A DNA stretch of 64,000 bases. It comes from Diploscapter coronatus (lineage: Eukaryota > Nematoda > Chromadorea > Rhabditida > Rhabditidae). Location of the stretch: contig OZ038423.1 in assembly GCA_964036155.1 (NCBI GenBank), positions 62,945,249 to 63,009,248 on the forward strand, in the 5' to 3' direction. Positions 11,201 to 25,859 of this stretch are shown here, in pieces (the stretch's first letter is position 1; the number at the start of each line of letters is the position of its first letter). Both the position numbers and the translations under genes were made by a program. The notes under the pieces were generated by a model that saw nothing but the letters and a program-made list of their open reading frames with translations, made no database searches and had not been told where the DNA came from.

Positions 11201-14084
11201 TATTGAGGAAGTATTTTTTCAGGTGAAAGAAGCGAAAATCATCGCAATGACCTGTACGCACGCAGCCTTGAGAAGAGCCGATCTTGTCAAGCTGGGCTTC
11301 CGCTACGACAACATCATCATGGAGGAGGCTGCACAGATTCTCGAAGTCGAGACATTCATTCCCCTCCTTCTTCAGGTATGCATTACATAGTCAGCATTCA
11401 CTTATATTGAAGCTTTTCAGAATCCTCAAGACGGCAGAAATCGCTTGCAGAGATGGATCATGATTGGAGACCACCATCAGCTTCCTCCTGTCGTTCAGAA
11501 TCAAGCTTTTCAGGTTATTTTTTCATTATTGCTCCGATTTTTCTTTATTCAATAGTGCTCAAAAGTTTGGCATTACTTTCTAACTTTCGTGTTACTTTAG
11601 TATCCACTTTCAATCATCGATTTTTTGTTGAAATTTTATGCACACTTTTGTGACCTAATGATGAAAGTCTGATTGTTGGAAATGGAAGAATTTTTTCCAG
11701 TGCTTCCACTTACTTTACTTTGTTTAGAAATATTCGAACATGGAGCAGTCTCTATTCGCTCGTTTCGTGCGTCTGGGAGTGCCCTTCGTGCAGCTCGATA
11801 GACAGGGTCGTGCTCGTGCGGACATCGCTCAGCTCTACTCCTGGAGATACAAAGATTTGGGCAATCTTCCTCATGTTCAGGCTCTGCCCCAATTCCAGGT
11901 AAAACATTTTGAAGAGAATTCTGTTTTTCTTGAAAGATCATATATTTTGAAAAGTTCAAAGCGTTCACAACTCACAAGACATAATGAACCAAGAATTTGA
12001 GAAGAGTTTGCCTTATCAAACTTTCAAGGCAGGCATATAAAAATTATCAGAATAGCCGAAATAAAAGCAAATTATTTTCATGCTTCAAGCCTAGACAAAT
12101 CAATAATTGCAATTTCTGCAGGCAGCCAACGCCGGTTTCGCATTCTCCTACCAACTCATCAATGTGCCAGATTTCAATGGCCAAGGCGAAACTCAACCGA
12201 GCCCCTACTTCTATCAGGTTAGTTGATCTTTCCATGTTTATTTTTGATGAAATTGTTTTCCAGAATCTTGGCGAAGCAGAATATGCTTGCGCTCTGTACA
12301 CCTACATGCGCATCCTGGGCTATCCAGCAGAGAAGATCTCGATTCTGACGACCTACAACGGACAGGCGCAGCTGCTCAGGGATGTCTTCGACAGGAGATG
12401 CTCCAACAACCCACTCATTGGACCTCCCGCTAAGGTAAAGAAACTGTTAGCATTATTGATTTCTTTTTCAAATATTGAATTGGAATGTTTCTTAAGAATT
12501 TCCGAAAGTCATTCTTCTGTATGGGAATTTTCTTCAAACATTTAGCAAAATTTTAATTCCAAGTGTTTGCAGATCTCGACAGTCGACAAGTACCAAGGAC
12601 AGCAGAACGACTACATCATTCTGTCGTTGGTTAGAACGAGGAACATTGGACATGTGAGGTGAGAAATCAAGTGGCAAAATAGTCTAGTGGATAGAGAAAC
12701 GAACAGAGAAGAAGTAGATGCTGCAAGGCTGCAAGATGATGAGTTCACTGTCTTAACAGAAGGCAGTGGACACATGAGGCCGAGAATCAGCACAGGTCCT
12801 CAGGGCTATGTGCGATGACTTGAAATCCTCGAAGCGATTAGAAATACTGACTGATTGCAGCTAGATGATGATGTGAAAAGGGATATTTTATTAACAAGTT
12901 GAGAATATGCTAGATCTAAATGACCATTCTTATTGTCCTCCTTCAATTGACGACCTAATAATTCATGTGATAGAAATAAAATGTCCCCCAATTTTCAGAG
13001 ATGTTCGTCGTCTGGTGGTCGCCCTGTCGCGCGCTCGACTCGGTCTGTACGTGGTCGCTCGATCGAATGTCTTCATGAACTGTTTCGAATTGACTCCTGC
13101 TTTCAAACAGGCAAGACTGCTGGTTTTCAAATCGCAAATTTATTTAATAAAACATTTCAGCTATGCTCCCGACCCGCCAAACTGCTGCTCGTTCCAAATG
13201 AGCCATATCCAACTACGAGAAAGGTAAACCTATTGATTGTTTTCCTTCAATCTCTCGATAAAACAATGCAAAATATCTCAACTTTTTCATTCACAAAATA
13301 ATAAGCATTTTTTGAAATAGAAATGATCTTTGCTCAGCTATCAAGTCGTCGCTAGTAAAATAGAATATGTAAAATTATCGACAAAGATCAAATATAATAA
13401 TGTTCATTTGTTCAGATGAATGAACGGGCAGGGGGCGAGCCATTGATGATCGAGGACACAGTGCACATGACGCATTTCGTGCACGAATTCTACCTGAGCA
13501 ATATGCAGGCAATGAAAGAGGCTTACGAGATGGAAATGGCTGCACAAATCGGGGAGGCTAAGGTAAGAAATAGTTGGAAAGAGAAGAGAAAGCAATACTT
13601 GATTACAGAAGAGAGCTCCACCCAAATCTGCTGAAAATGAACAGGAGAAACTGCAGAAGATGAGAGAGGGAGGCATTGCAGAGGCAGAAACTGCACAGGA
13701 CGCCAAGGAACAGGCCTATGCTGAAGCTGAGGTAGGAATTCGTTTTATGTCTTACTCACGAATAACGCAGTTTTCTTTTTCGTAAATTCATTTTGAAATA
13801 ATCATGCTCTCTTAGTTGCTTGACAAAATCTTTGATTTTCTTATTCATCAATTATATTCCAACTCCAAACTACGAACATTTAGATAATTGTTTTTCTTGC
13901 TTGAAAAATTCTGATAGTACAAATTAGATTCTTTAAAAATTCATACATTTTTCAGAAGGTGCGTCTGCGAAAAGAGGCTGAAGAATCAGAAGAGCAGAGG
14001 GATATTGTGTTTGAGGATATGGATTTCGAAGAGCTGGAGGAGCACGCGAAAAATAAATCTAAGAAACCGACACAGGAACAGTAG
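2251..14084 (+). CDS. AQR: AQR/EMB-4, intron-binding spliceosomal RNA helicase (aquarius)
   Basis: SF1 helicase that binds introns upstream of the branch site and acts in the nuclear spliceosome (IBC complex). I model 36 exons with coherent phases and 1464 residues (human AQR 1485): 2251-2331, 2563-2696, 2738-2855, 3028-3165, 3373-3548, 3770-3925, 4143-4314, 4359-4420, 4616-4699, 4745-4853, 5022-5142, 5186-5278, 5478-5608, 5825-5924, 5970-6070, 6213-6282, 6326-6438, 6624-6793, 6899-7027, 7069-7222, 7331-7535, 7761-7855, 7898-8008, 8291-8386, 8477-8608, 11223-11375, 11421-11513, 11728-11898, 12122-12217, 12264-12434, 12573-12658, 12999-13110, 13161-13223, 13416-13562, 13609-13731, 13956-14084. 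Visible motifs: GPPGTGKT at about 816-823, EEAAQ at 1051, GDHHQLPP at 1084, then [15 protein letters not shown] and [11 protein letters not shown]. The N-terminal ARM-like half matches throughout ([20 protein letters not shown]). The tail is charged. Intron 32 (13111-13160) starts with GC. The 2.6-kb intron 25 hosts an antisense homeobox gene. Confidence 0.97.
8622..8627 (-). terminator. poly(A) signal of the nested homeobox gene
   Basis: AATAAA on the minus strand, 54 bases after the homeobox stop codon and 13 bases inside the AQR intron that begins at 8609. Confidence 0.6.
8681..10609 (-). CDS. homeobox transcription factor, divergent NK-like, nested in AQR intron
   Basis: Sequence-specific DNA-binding nuclear protein. 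Nine exons close in phase to 346 residues: 10609-10547, 10425-10208, 10039-9881, 9620-9545, 9497-9487, 9333-9211, 9168-9102, 9051-8948, 8900-8681. The homeodomain spans about residues 129-188 with no insertions. It begins [20 protein letters not shown] and ends [16 protein letters not shown], with Trp48, Phe49, Gln50, Asn51, Arg53 and Tyr54. Tyr54 recalls NK-2 class proteins, but I cannot assign an orthologue. The N-terminus is Ser/Pro/Gln-rich and the C-terminus ends in an acidic patch ([15 protein letters not shown]). The 11-nt exon at 9487-9497 supplies the first residues of the recognition helix. An acceptor (TATTTCAG) directly precedes the ATG. AATAAA at 8622-8627 (minus strand) places the 3' end almost against AQR exon 25. 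Confidence 0.88.
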
Positions 14085-14313
14085 AATTGATGACGCAATC
14101 TATCTCTGTTACCATTCAGAATCAGAAAGGATCTCTTCTTCTTCTTTGTTATTTATTCTGTTTGATCATTTTACTACATTCGTGTTTTATTGGTGAATAA
14201 ACTCTCTAGAAAAGTTATTTGAAAATGAATTTGATGATTAGCGTTTGAAGCGCTAAAGAATATCTTTGACAGTTCAATATTGATTTTTGTAATCTTGCTA
14301 TTTTTAGAGACAA
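14085..14313 (+). promoter_or_regulatory. operon-like intercistronic region with poly(A) signal (AQR to WARS)
   Basis: The 229 bp between the AQR stop and the WARS start contain AATAAA at 14196-14201. About 105 bases later comes a strong acceptor (TATTTTTAG, ending at 14307) 6 bases upstream of the WARS ATG. This spacing is what nematode operons show between an upstream poly(A) site and a downstream spliced-leader site. The operon itself is inferred. Confidence 0.6.
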
Positions 14314-17221
14314 ATGTCGAGTTCGCCAATTCCCGAGGCGCGTGAAGTGAAGCCTACAGAGGAAGGAATGGAGGCATTGCGGATGGATGAAGAAAGGGTG
14401 AGGTGTTCATAATTCAATTGAAATTTTTATTAATGATAAAAGTTTTCAGTCATCATTTTATGAAAAATTGTCAAGAGAAGAGTTATTTTAACTGTTTTTT
14501 TCCTGTAAATTTCGATTTTATCTCATTACTGAATGACCGAATAGTTTGCAGGGGGATGACGACAAAGTGACTCCGTGGAGCGTGTCTGCAGGATCGGCCA
14601 CTGGGGTCGATTACGACAAACTCATTGGTGGGATTGAAGTCGTTTAAGAAAAATGGAATTCGCAATTTCAGCGAAATTTGGATGTCGTAAAATGACGCAG
14701 GAGTTGATCGACAGAATCGTGAAGATGACTGGCAAGCCTGCCCATCCTATGCTCAGGAGGGGAATGATCTTCGCCCACAGGTAGAAATTTAATCTTGAAA
14801 ATTCATTTTTGAGCTTACTTTTTATTCTGAACTACAAAGTCCAGGAATATTACAACATTTGTTCGTCATTCGACAATGCCCTTTTTAACGGCAATAGATT
14901 CTTTTCGTATCCATTTTCTTCAGTATTCCTAGCCAGAGGGAGGAGAAATAGCAAGAAAAAATGGCTACGGAAAATAAAATTTGTTCGGCCTTTAAAAACA
15001 AGACGTTGGGTTTACCTCAACAATAGTGTATCGGATTCAGAGACATCGAGGTGATGCTGAAGCGGAAAGAGGAGGGCAAGCCGTTCTTCCTGTACACGGG
15101 CAGAGGGGCCTCTTCCGGCAGCCTGCATCTGGGTCATCTCGTTCCCTTCATTCTCACCAAGTATCTGCAGGATGCGTTCGATGTTCCGCTCATCATTCAG
15201 GCAAGTGAATTGATGGTGCAGATGTTGAACGAATGAAGAGATTGTAGATGACTGACGACGAGAAGTACCTGTGGAAGGATCTGAAAGTGGACGAGACAAA
15301 GAAAATGACCAAGGAGAATATCAAGGTACTTCTGAACTGAGCAAGATTGCAAAATTGATTAAAAACGAGTAGATAAGATTTTCAAATAAGAAGACTCGAT
15401 TGTCTGAACAGAATGACAATTTCTAAATACTTGATTTAATTATTTAAAAATTCAAGCAATATTATATGGTTTAGGACATCATTTCTGTCGGATTTGATCC
15501 AGAAAAGACGTTCATCTTCACAAACTTCGACTACATGTGGTAAGAGTTATGAAGATTTCTTCGAAAGAGAAAATGTCAACAAAAAAATTTATAGCCCTCC
15601 GTTCTACGAGAACGTGGTGAAGGTCTGGAAGTGCGTGACGACGAATCAGTCCAGGGCCATTTTCGGGTTCACGAATGAGGACAGCATGGGCAAGGTAACA
15701 ATTGCTTCTTTCGATTCACCAAATTTTGGGGCCACTTTTAAGGCCCTTTTCTCTAGTGTAGCTTTATAATTTTCAAATTTTTAAAATGATTTTTTTCAGG
15801 CGGCTTTCCCCGCAATCGAGTCGGCGCCTTGCTTCTCCTCCTCGTTCCCCCACATCTTCGGGAAGCGGGTAGACATTCCCTGTCTCGTGCCCTGTGCTAT
15901 CGATCAGGTTTGCCATTTTATCACTGATTAGGCCAAATTCGAAACTCGTAACAGTTTATTTCATTTGATTACTATTTTTTGAGGTACACCAACCTGCTTT
16001 CTAATTTCATTCTTGCAGTAATAACCTATCAATCAATTTTAGGACCCCTACTTTCGGATGACTCGCGACGTGGCGCCTCGTCTCAAATACCCCAAGCCAT
16101 CGCTCATCTTCTCCACGTTTCTGCCTGCTCTACAGGTACGTATTTCGGCATATCAATTTCCTTTCGTAAATAGGAGAAAAACTCGTATAAAATGTTCTGA
16201 AAATGAAAACACTTTAAAGAAAAAAATCTTATAACAAGTTATTTCGACTGCATATCAGTCTCCTAATCAGACTATTTCATTAAAAAAAATGTTCGTTCAT
16301 TGAATTATGGATTTAGGGAGCTCAAACAAAGATGAATGCAAGTGAGCCGTTGTCCTGCATCTTCATCAATGACACTCCTAAACAGATCAAGAACAAGGTA
16401 ATCGAGTGATCTCTTTTCTTCAAATAATTTATGAATATGTAAATTTGTAAGTGTCACAATTCGCAACTTGAAGCTATAGTATGCAAAAACGATACAGCCT
16501 TATTCAACTCCCCTTCTACCCTTGCCTACTATTTCGCTAAATTGCGACGTTGCAACATCTCCAAATGCCGACGAATGAATATCATTGCAGATCAACAGAG
16601 AGGCCTTCTCTGGAGGACAGCCGACAGTAGAGGAGCATAGGCAGAAGGGCGGCAATTGCGATGTCGACATCAGCTTCCAGTTCCTCAAATTCTTCCTCGA
16701 CGATGACGACCAGCTCGAGCAGATTCAACAGGTAGATTTTTTGCTTTTCAAAAATCAGATTTTTCAGTTGTTCAATTGAAAGAAAATTTGGACTCTTCGC
16801 AACATGACGAAATATGTAAATAAATTAAGAGGGCGCTTTCTCACTCACCTTCCCCTAACCTTTACACTATTTTCATCATGCTACATTTTTTTGCAAAGAA
16901 TTCAAACCATCCAATCAAATTCGTTCTCTTCAAATTGTTGAATTTATTAAATTGCTCCAATTGAAAACACGATCTTACTACTAGAATGAAAATATGCAAT
17001 AAAATAATGCATTTAGGACTACACATCTGGCAAAATGCTGACCGGTGAATTGAAGCAGCTTGCCATCGCTGAGGTAACTCATATTTTTCTACTCATTTTC
17101 TCGCTATTTTTTATTTTAGGTGCAACGTGTGATCGGGGAAATCGCAGAGCGTCGCAAGCAAGTCACTGACGCAACTGTCGAGGAATTCACCAAAATTCGT
17201 CCTCTCGCTTACAAATACTGA
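14314..17221 (+). CDS. WARS: tryptophanyl-tRNA synthetase, cytosolic
   Basis: Class Ic synthetase that charges tRNA-Trp in the cytosol. Thirteen exons close in phase to 417 residues: 14314-14397, 14552-14627, 14672-14780, 15041-15200, 15248-15325, 15475-15539, 15595-15694, 15800-15907, 16043-16135, 16317-16397, 16591-16731, 17017-17073, 17120-17221. It lacks the N-terminal WHEP domain of vertebrate WARS1. The Rossmann core is clear: [19 protein letters not shown] (HIGH motif as LHLGH, about 118-122), [50 protein letters not shown] and [20 protein letters not shown]. The KMSKS loop reads KMNAS (about 296-300), where human has KMSAS. The intron at 15201-15247 starts GCAAGT. It is likely co-transcribed with AQR and converges on the AAA ATPase gene. 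Confidence 0.97.
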
Positions 17222-17271
17222 AGTCCCCCTCAAAAACACGGCAAGTTGTTGTTTCGTCAAAAATCAAGGAT

Positions 17272-17277
17272 AATAAA
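17272..17277 (+). terminator. poly(A) signal of WARS
   Basis: AATAAA 50 bases after the WARS stop codon. A second AATAAA at 17476-17481 could serve as an alternative. Confidence 0.6.
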
Positions 17278-17675
17278 TTATTCATAATTCCTCCATCCGC
17301 TAGGATTTCACAATTTTCCTTTTTTCCGAATTCTTTGAGCTTTCTCTTTCCTTCTATCATCTTTTATCGGAAATATCTTCTTTTATGGCATCTTGATCCC
17401 AAACTGTTGTTGCTTTTGATCCTTTCAATGGAATTTTTACGGTGGATTGTTTTGGTTGTTTAAGTTTGAAAGAAGAATAAAGTTTTTACTAGTCAAAATG
17501 ACATTAGATTTGACAAAAATTTGGCTGACCGCTGTATGAGTATATGGGGCTATCTGTATAATTTACTAGTCTCTAGGATTAGAGGAGTAGAGAAAAAACA
17601 GGTATATTTTACAAACTGAACTGATGAGTTATACAGAGAGAGCAGTTGCATGAAAATGTTGAATGAGTGGCTTGT

Positions 17676-20635
<2,960 letters not shown>

Positions 20636-22300
20636 CAAGACTATCTAAATTTGAAAAATCTTGAAATGAATAAAAGTACGCGAAACGAGAAAAAATACAA
20701 CCAGATCTACTTGAACGATTTTTCAAGACTTTGTCGACCAAAGCTACAGATCTGTGCAGAAATGGATGACTATACACGGCCTGTCAAGTCTTTACTATGG
20801 TGCATTCGGTATGTGCCAAGCTAAGACACAAACGCATGCGTTAAAAAGTCGATTCATTGTTTTTTCGTCCAATCTCGCCGATAATTGCCTAATTAAGTTG
20901 TTGTTTGCTATTTTGATCATTTCTAAACCAGTAACATCTGCGAACATGAATAAGTCCGTCATTTTGAGATCCTACTCGCCTGAATTGGACGCGCTTTACG
21001 AGCTCTGAAAGTTTTTGAAACAGGTAGTTTTCTGATCTTGCATAACTCGATTCAGTTTTCAGAATTGCTATGAATTTTATCTTACAAGATGCTACACTTT
21101 GATATCAGTTATCTTCGGACAGAATGAATAAAAGCAATGTTTTATTGAACATTCGATAAATTAGATAATTTTCAGAATGCATTTGAATTGATAAAGTAAA
21201 GTGAATAAATCAATTCAAGTAAGAAAGAAACTAAGCAGCCGTGAGTTGTATAAACTTTGTCTATACATATAGAATATCCTTTCACATTTTACCACAATTT
21301 CGGATCAGTTTGTTGGCGCTTGATGAGAAAATATATCCGAGTTCAGTTGCTTCGGAACACGAGGTGTAACTTTAATAACTTTGACTAATTCTTTATTATT
21401 GTTAGTCGGTGATACAGTAGTGTTGCTCTTCTAAAATTGTCGTTTTCTTTTCTTTTACATGCATATGTACATAAACTACCTTGATCAATCCTCTAATTAA
21501 GAAAAACAGGGTAATTATTTGGAAGTATGGTCCATATAGGGGAATACTGTCAATAATTATCTGAAAGTTTTTAATGCTTTCTTGGTAGAAAATTTAACTT
21601 ATTCTAGTGTGGATACATTTCTTATGTTAGAAAGGTATACTGCTCAAGGTTTATTCAGAAAACAATTCCTAATTTTACAGTTGCTCTTTTTAAGAACATA
21701 ACGCGAAAGGGGTATTTTGGTTCCTTCAGACACGATTAGCCGAGTTCTATTCTCAAAATTCAAAGTAACATTCATATGCTTCCTATCCGACGCAAAAATC
21801 ATTATCGTTTATGTAAATAATGGTAAGGTTGAAGGATTCATTATTTAGAACGTTCTTTTAGGATTTCTCAGCACATATTTTCAGGATATATGTTGATAAA
21901 AAAGGCCTTTTCATTTCTTTTGTTAGTTAATATGAAAATTTGTTATTAATAAAATAATGCTTACGAATACGAATGTATAATACTTCGCAAATCCTAGCAA
22001 AGATCCATCACCACCCAAACATCTATCTAAAATATTCTAGTAAGTTCTCTCAAACTTCTAACTTTGAAGCTATGAAACTAGTTAATTTATGTTATTTTTT
22101 GTTGAATCGTGAACAATTTTCATTGTTTCAAAATTCTTTCGATACCATCATTCTTTTGGGTAAGAGCGTTTCAAAATATATCGAATCTCTACTTTTTCCG
22201 TTTGTAAATAAACAAAGAGACATTATGTTGTGACTTATACAAGGGGACAAAATAGCTTAGGAATTATAAATTTCATTTAAATTGTTTTTGAATAAGTCAT
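20636..22300. other. intergenic region, no gene supported
   Basis: AT-rich DNA between the AAA ATPase 5' end and the receptor 3' end. Open frames here are short, with no recognisable domain and no consistent splice structure. The promoter of the AAA ATPase gene should lie just right of 20636, where an acceptor (AAATTTAG) stands 10 bases before its ATG. Confidence 0.5.
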
Positions 22301-22525
22301 TTCGTACTCGCTGTAACGAATCTCGACATTTCAAACCAGAGATTGGCTATAAATACAAACGAATGTGTGATTTGATGTATTAACCAAGTTTGAGAAATCA
22401 ACTATTTACAGATTCGTCCTCTTGACAGACTCATTACATATGGAAAATGATTACAACAAAAACATAATTGATTTTGCACAGGATGTTTAAGATATCGAAA
22501 TTAAAAGATTAAGAGAACATCCTAC

Positions 22526-24119
22526 CTACATATTCCTCCAAACCAGTGCAAAAAGTATTGTATAGTTTAACAATATTTAAATCATTTGTTACCACTTCAC
22601 ATAAAATCTAAACGTTATGCATATTCATTTTCAACATAATATGGTGCAACATTGACCGGGCTAACTTACATACGCCGTTAGGCATCGATTTAAGCGTCGT
22701 TCAGCATTTCTTGTACTTTGGCTCAGATTGCCATACGACTTAAAACACCGCTTTAGATAAATAAACGCGGCAATGCTAATTATCGTCTGAGCATAACCTG
22801 TTATGATCGGGGCCATTGTCAAGTAAAGATACTAAAATTATTTATATAATTGATATTAATAATTTCTATTTTGATAATATTCGTTTAACTTACATTCCAT
22901 TGATAAAGAGCCATTACATATTGTGTATCAGCTATATCATCAGTATCAACAATTTGATATTCCTCCAACCAGGTAATTGCAAAATCAATTAGTTGGGGGA
23001 TACAACCAAAAATAATATGAAATCCGACCAATGTCCAAAATATAATGGAAAATAGCTTAGTTATTTTTCCGTTACGATTACTAAATTGAATCATTTTATA
23101 TCAAAACTGACATATGCATGTGGAAGAATGTCTAACAGTGAAAAGGTCCTAGCTCGATATATCGTAGCTGCAATTGAAACGAATCTTATCGCCAAAATTA
23201 AACATGGATTTTGAAGAGTATAAAGTAAAATATTCAATAACATCTAAAATTTCATTTGTCAATTATTAATGCAAAATTTTAACTATATTAGATTTAAGTC
23301 AACTTTCTATGTTAAATAACTTTAAAATAAAGTGGTATTTTAGTTATTTGGAAAAGTTGCGACAGAAAAGTAAAGACATTATGGCGAAATAATGTATGGA
23401 AAACTACAGTAATACGATCCATACTATTTCACAAAATGTTAACACTTTTCTGTAGCAACCTAGATGATATTTTAAACTAGATAAACATTGATTGATACAT
23501 GTGGCTAAAATTTTAAATTATGTTACCCTGTATTTGTTATCATAATTTTGGCAACAAAGGAATATAGCTTCATAATAGATAGCAATTGAAGTCTAAAGTA
23601 TTATCCTGCTTCAATGCATATATTGAAAATTGCCTCGTAAAAATAATAATAGTATAAAACTTACCTGTATGAATGAACAGATAAAAGAGAATATACTTAG
23701 AATAAGTATGATGGCTATTAATTTTTCAAATTGTGAAAAATGTTCACGTTTTCGAAATAACCGATACATCATAAATATGCCGGTAAAAATCGGTATGAAT
23801 GAGATGCTATTGAAAATGGCCAGGATTTGAAAATCTGTAGATGAATTTATTTTTTGAAGATAACATCGATATAAAACTATTTAACTAACTTGTATAAAAT
23901 TCATCTAGATTAAGTATGATAGTTTTCCACGCAATGATGAATTTGTAAAGTAATATATCTGATGTTACAAATTCTAAAATAGTAAATCGTTACCGAGGTT
24001 TATATAAAAAAAAAATCAATGCAGAATAGTATGTAAGAATAAGTAAACTGAAAAATTAATTCACCATCACAAATTTCATAATCCTTTGCATTAGGCGGAG
24101 TTATATTGCACCAAGACAT
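22526..24119 (-). CDS. nematode serpentine (7TM) receptor, subfamily unresolved, 3' end uncertain
   Basis: Probable chemosensory G-protein-coupled receptor. Phase-coherent exons: 24119-24065 (exon opens at 24140), 23973-23890, 23834-23665, 23243-23137, 23080-22894, 22831-22670 and, less surely, 22607-22526. The start MSWCNITPP gives a short extracellular N-terminus with an N-glycosylation site, preceded by an acceptor at 24141. Hydrophobic segments follow: ILAIFNSISFIPIFTGIFM, then basic RLFRKREHF, LIAIILILSIFSFICSFI, CLILAIRFVSIAATIY, IIFWTLVGFHIIFGCI and MAPIITGYAQTIISIAAF, ending in basic RRLNRCLTAY. That is five clear helices plus a weaker region. The last exons are not resolved; one candidate final exon is near 22353-22306. 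General architecture suggests a nematode Sra/Srab-like receptor, but I cannot place it. A 56-nt intron (23136-23081) removes an apparent frameshift. Confidence 0.6.
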
Positions 24120-24293
24120 TCGATTCTGCGAAGTATTTCTCTAATGACAATAATAAAGCTGTAGAATAACAATTTGAGAAAATGATCCCAATACAGTACG
24201 ATTTAGAAAGGGTAGCGCTTTCGAAACAAAAATGGGAAAACTTGAAATGGATGGAGTAGCAGTGCAAGACGTTGCCTAAGCAATCAGCTTTTG

Positions 24294-24301
24294 TATTTAT
24301 A
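24294..24301 (-). promoter_or_regulatory. candidate TATA box of the serpentine receptor gene
   Basis: TATAAATA on the minus strand about 150 bases before the first receptor exon. Position fits, but the surrounding DNA is AT-rich, so chance occurrence is possible. Confidence 0.3.
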
Positions 24302-25859
24302 GTACTCGTTTAGAAGATAGACTTTTCAGATAATTAAAAATTGCACCTGCGTTAAGACTTGTCTGCCAGTTCAGAAAATTAATTAGTTTGGGAATTAGGT
24401 TATTTGGTGAAATCGTGCATAACTCATCATCAGGGTTGTTTACGATGCAGTTGATTTTCACTGGGATGTGATGTGGGCAGTGTGGAATTTTTGGAAAAGC
24501 TTGCGGTGTGCCATCTTACTACACCTCTAACATTCCTGCCCATCATGTGAATTTTAAAACAGTAATTCCATGCACAAAGTAGTTTTGCCATTGTCTATGA
24601 GATATGTATCAAGGTCTCTATGAGTTACTTACAATTGAAGAATATCGTGATACGGTATGATGTCGGTAATCTGTGAACAGCGAAGTCTAACCATTTTCTA
24701 ACATTTCCGTAGAATGATTGTCGCACTGGTCCTATCATCAAGAAGCGATTCTTCATAATTTGTAAAATTTGTATGTTCCATTTTATCAGAAATTTCGAAA
24801 ATTTATTGATAACTTTCTCAAACAATATTTCTTTGATTTTTCAATTCGACCTTTACCGTTCAAATAAACTCATTTCTTTAGCATTTTTCATATTCAACAG
24901 GCCTTTGTGTATAAAACGAAATCATTCAAGGAAAGACAGAAAAGGTATTCGATACTTGACACTTCAATTCTAGTTGAGTTAATCAGATGACAGTCCTAAT
25001 TTGCAAAGAGAAGCTGTTTTTCTTTTTAATTTTGCGTTATTCTTCCAGAAATGAGACAGCTCCCTGATTCCGAACAGCGAAAATTCCGAGTTTTTAGTGA
25101 TTTTCGTTCATGCTTTTATCAGCAATCGGAAGAAAAATATTTAGTACCAATGATATCAAAAATACGATGATTATGGTAATTGGAAATAAGACATTTTAAT
25201 TTTATATAGTAGATAGAAAAGGAAAGGTTAACTCGTAAAGAAGTTCTGATATCTGCTATTTTAATTGGCAATTCTCATGTAGTTTCTCTAGAATTAATCA
25301 GAATTTTTTTCTATCGTCGAGCCATTATAATTAACATCTGCCGCTCATTATTTTGCAAAACATTTTTTAAATAAATTTATTGAATCGAAAATCAAACTGG
25401 CATTTATTGACAAAATTTCACTAAATAATTGTCCATTTTTGTAAATTTTCGACCAGTTAGCCTTTAGCTAAAATGGGTTATAAATTAATACCGATCTAAA
25501 GTCGAAAGAAATATTCAAAAGAAAGAGCTCGCTTCAATAAATGAAAATAAGAACGAACTTCTGTGGTGGTATTTTTAGCCTTTTAACACGAATTAAGTCG
25601 GATTAGAACTCATGCTTAGCATGAGTTTAGCATGATTTTTTTAGGAAAAATATCACCACAGCATTTTCATAAAAACAACATCAGCTCCAAAATCTTTTTC
25701 ACCTCAAATCGAGTAAAAATTAGATGTAATATCGATTATTTGATGCAAATGGTTCGATTAATAGCTAGTGAGGCTAATTATGACTCATTCTGCATGCTTA
25801 TCAAAAAATAAAATATTCTCATTTTCTTCTCATATAATTTGTGCTTCCATTTGGGAGCG

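Noticed and set aside
20754..21008. 84-codon plus-strand open frame upstream of the AAA ATPase
   Set aside because: No homology, no splice context and no conserved features; probably chance.
23095..23097. One-base frameshift suggesting a receptor pseudogene
   Set aside because: A 56-nt intron with acceptable donor and acceptor restores the frame without any sequence change.
25606..25640. Short palindrome ACTCATGC-TTA-GCATGAGT with a nearby TTAGCATGA repeat
   Set aside because: Only 8-bp arms in AT-rich intergenic DNA; too short to separate from chance or a simple binding site.
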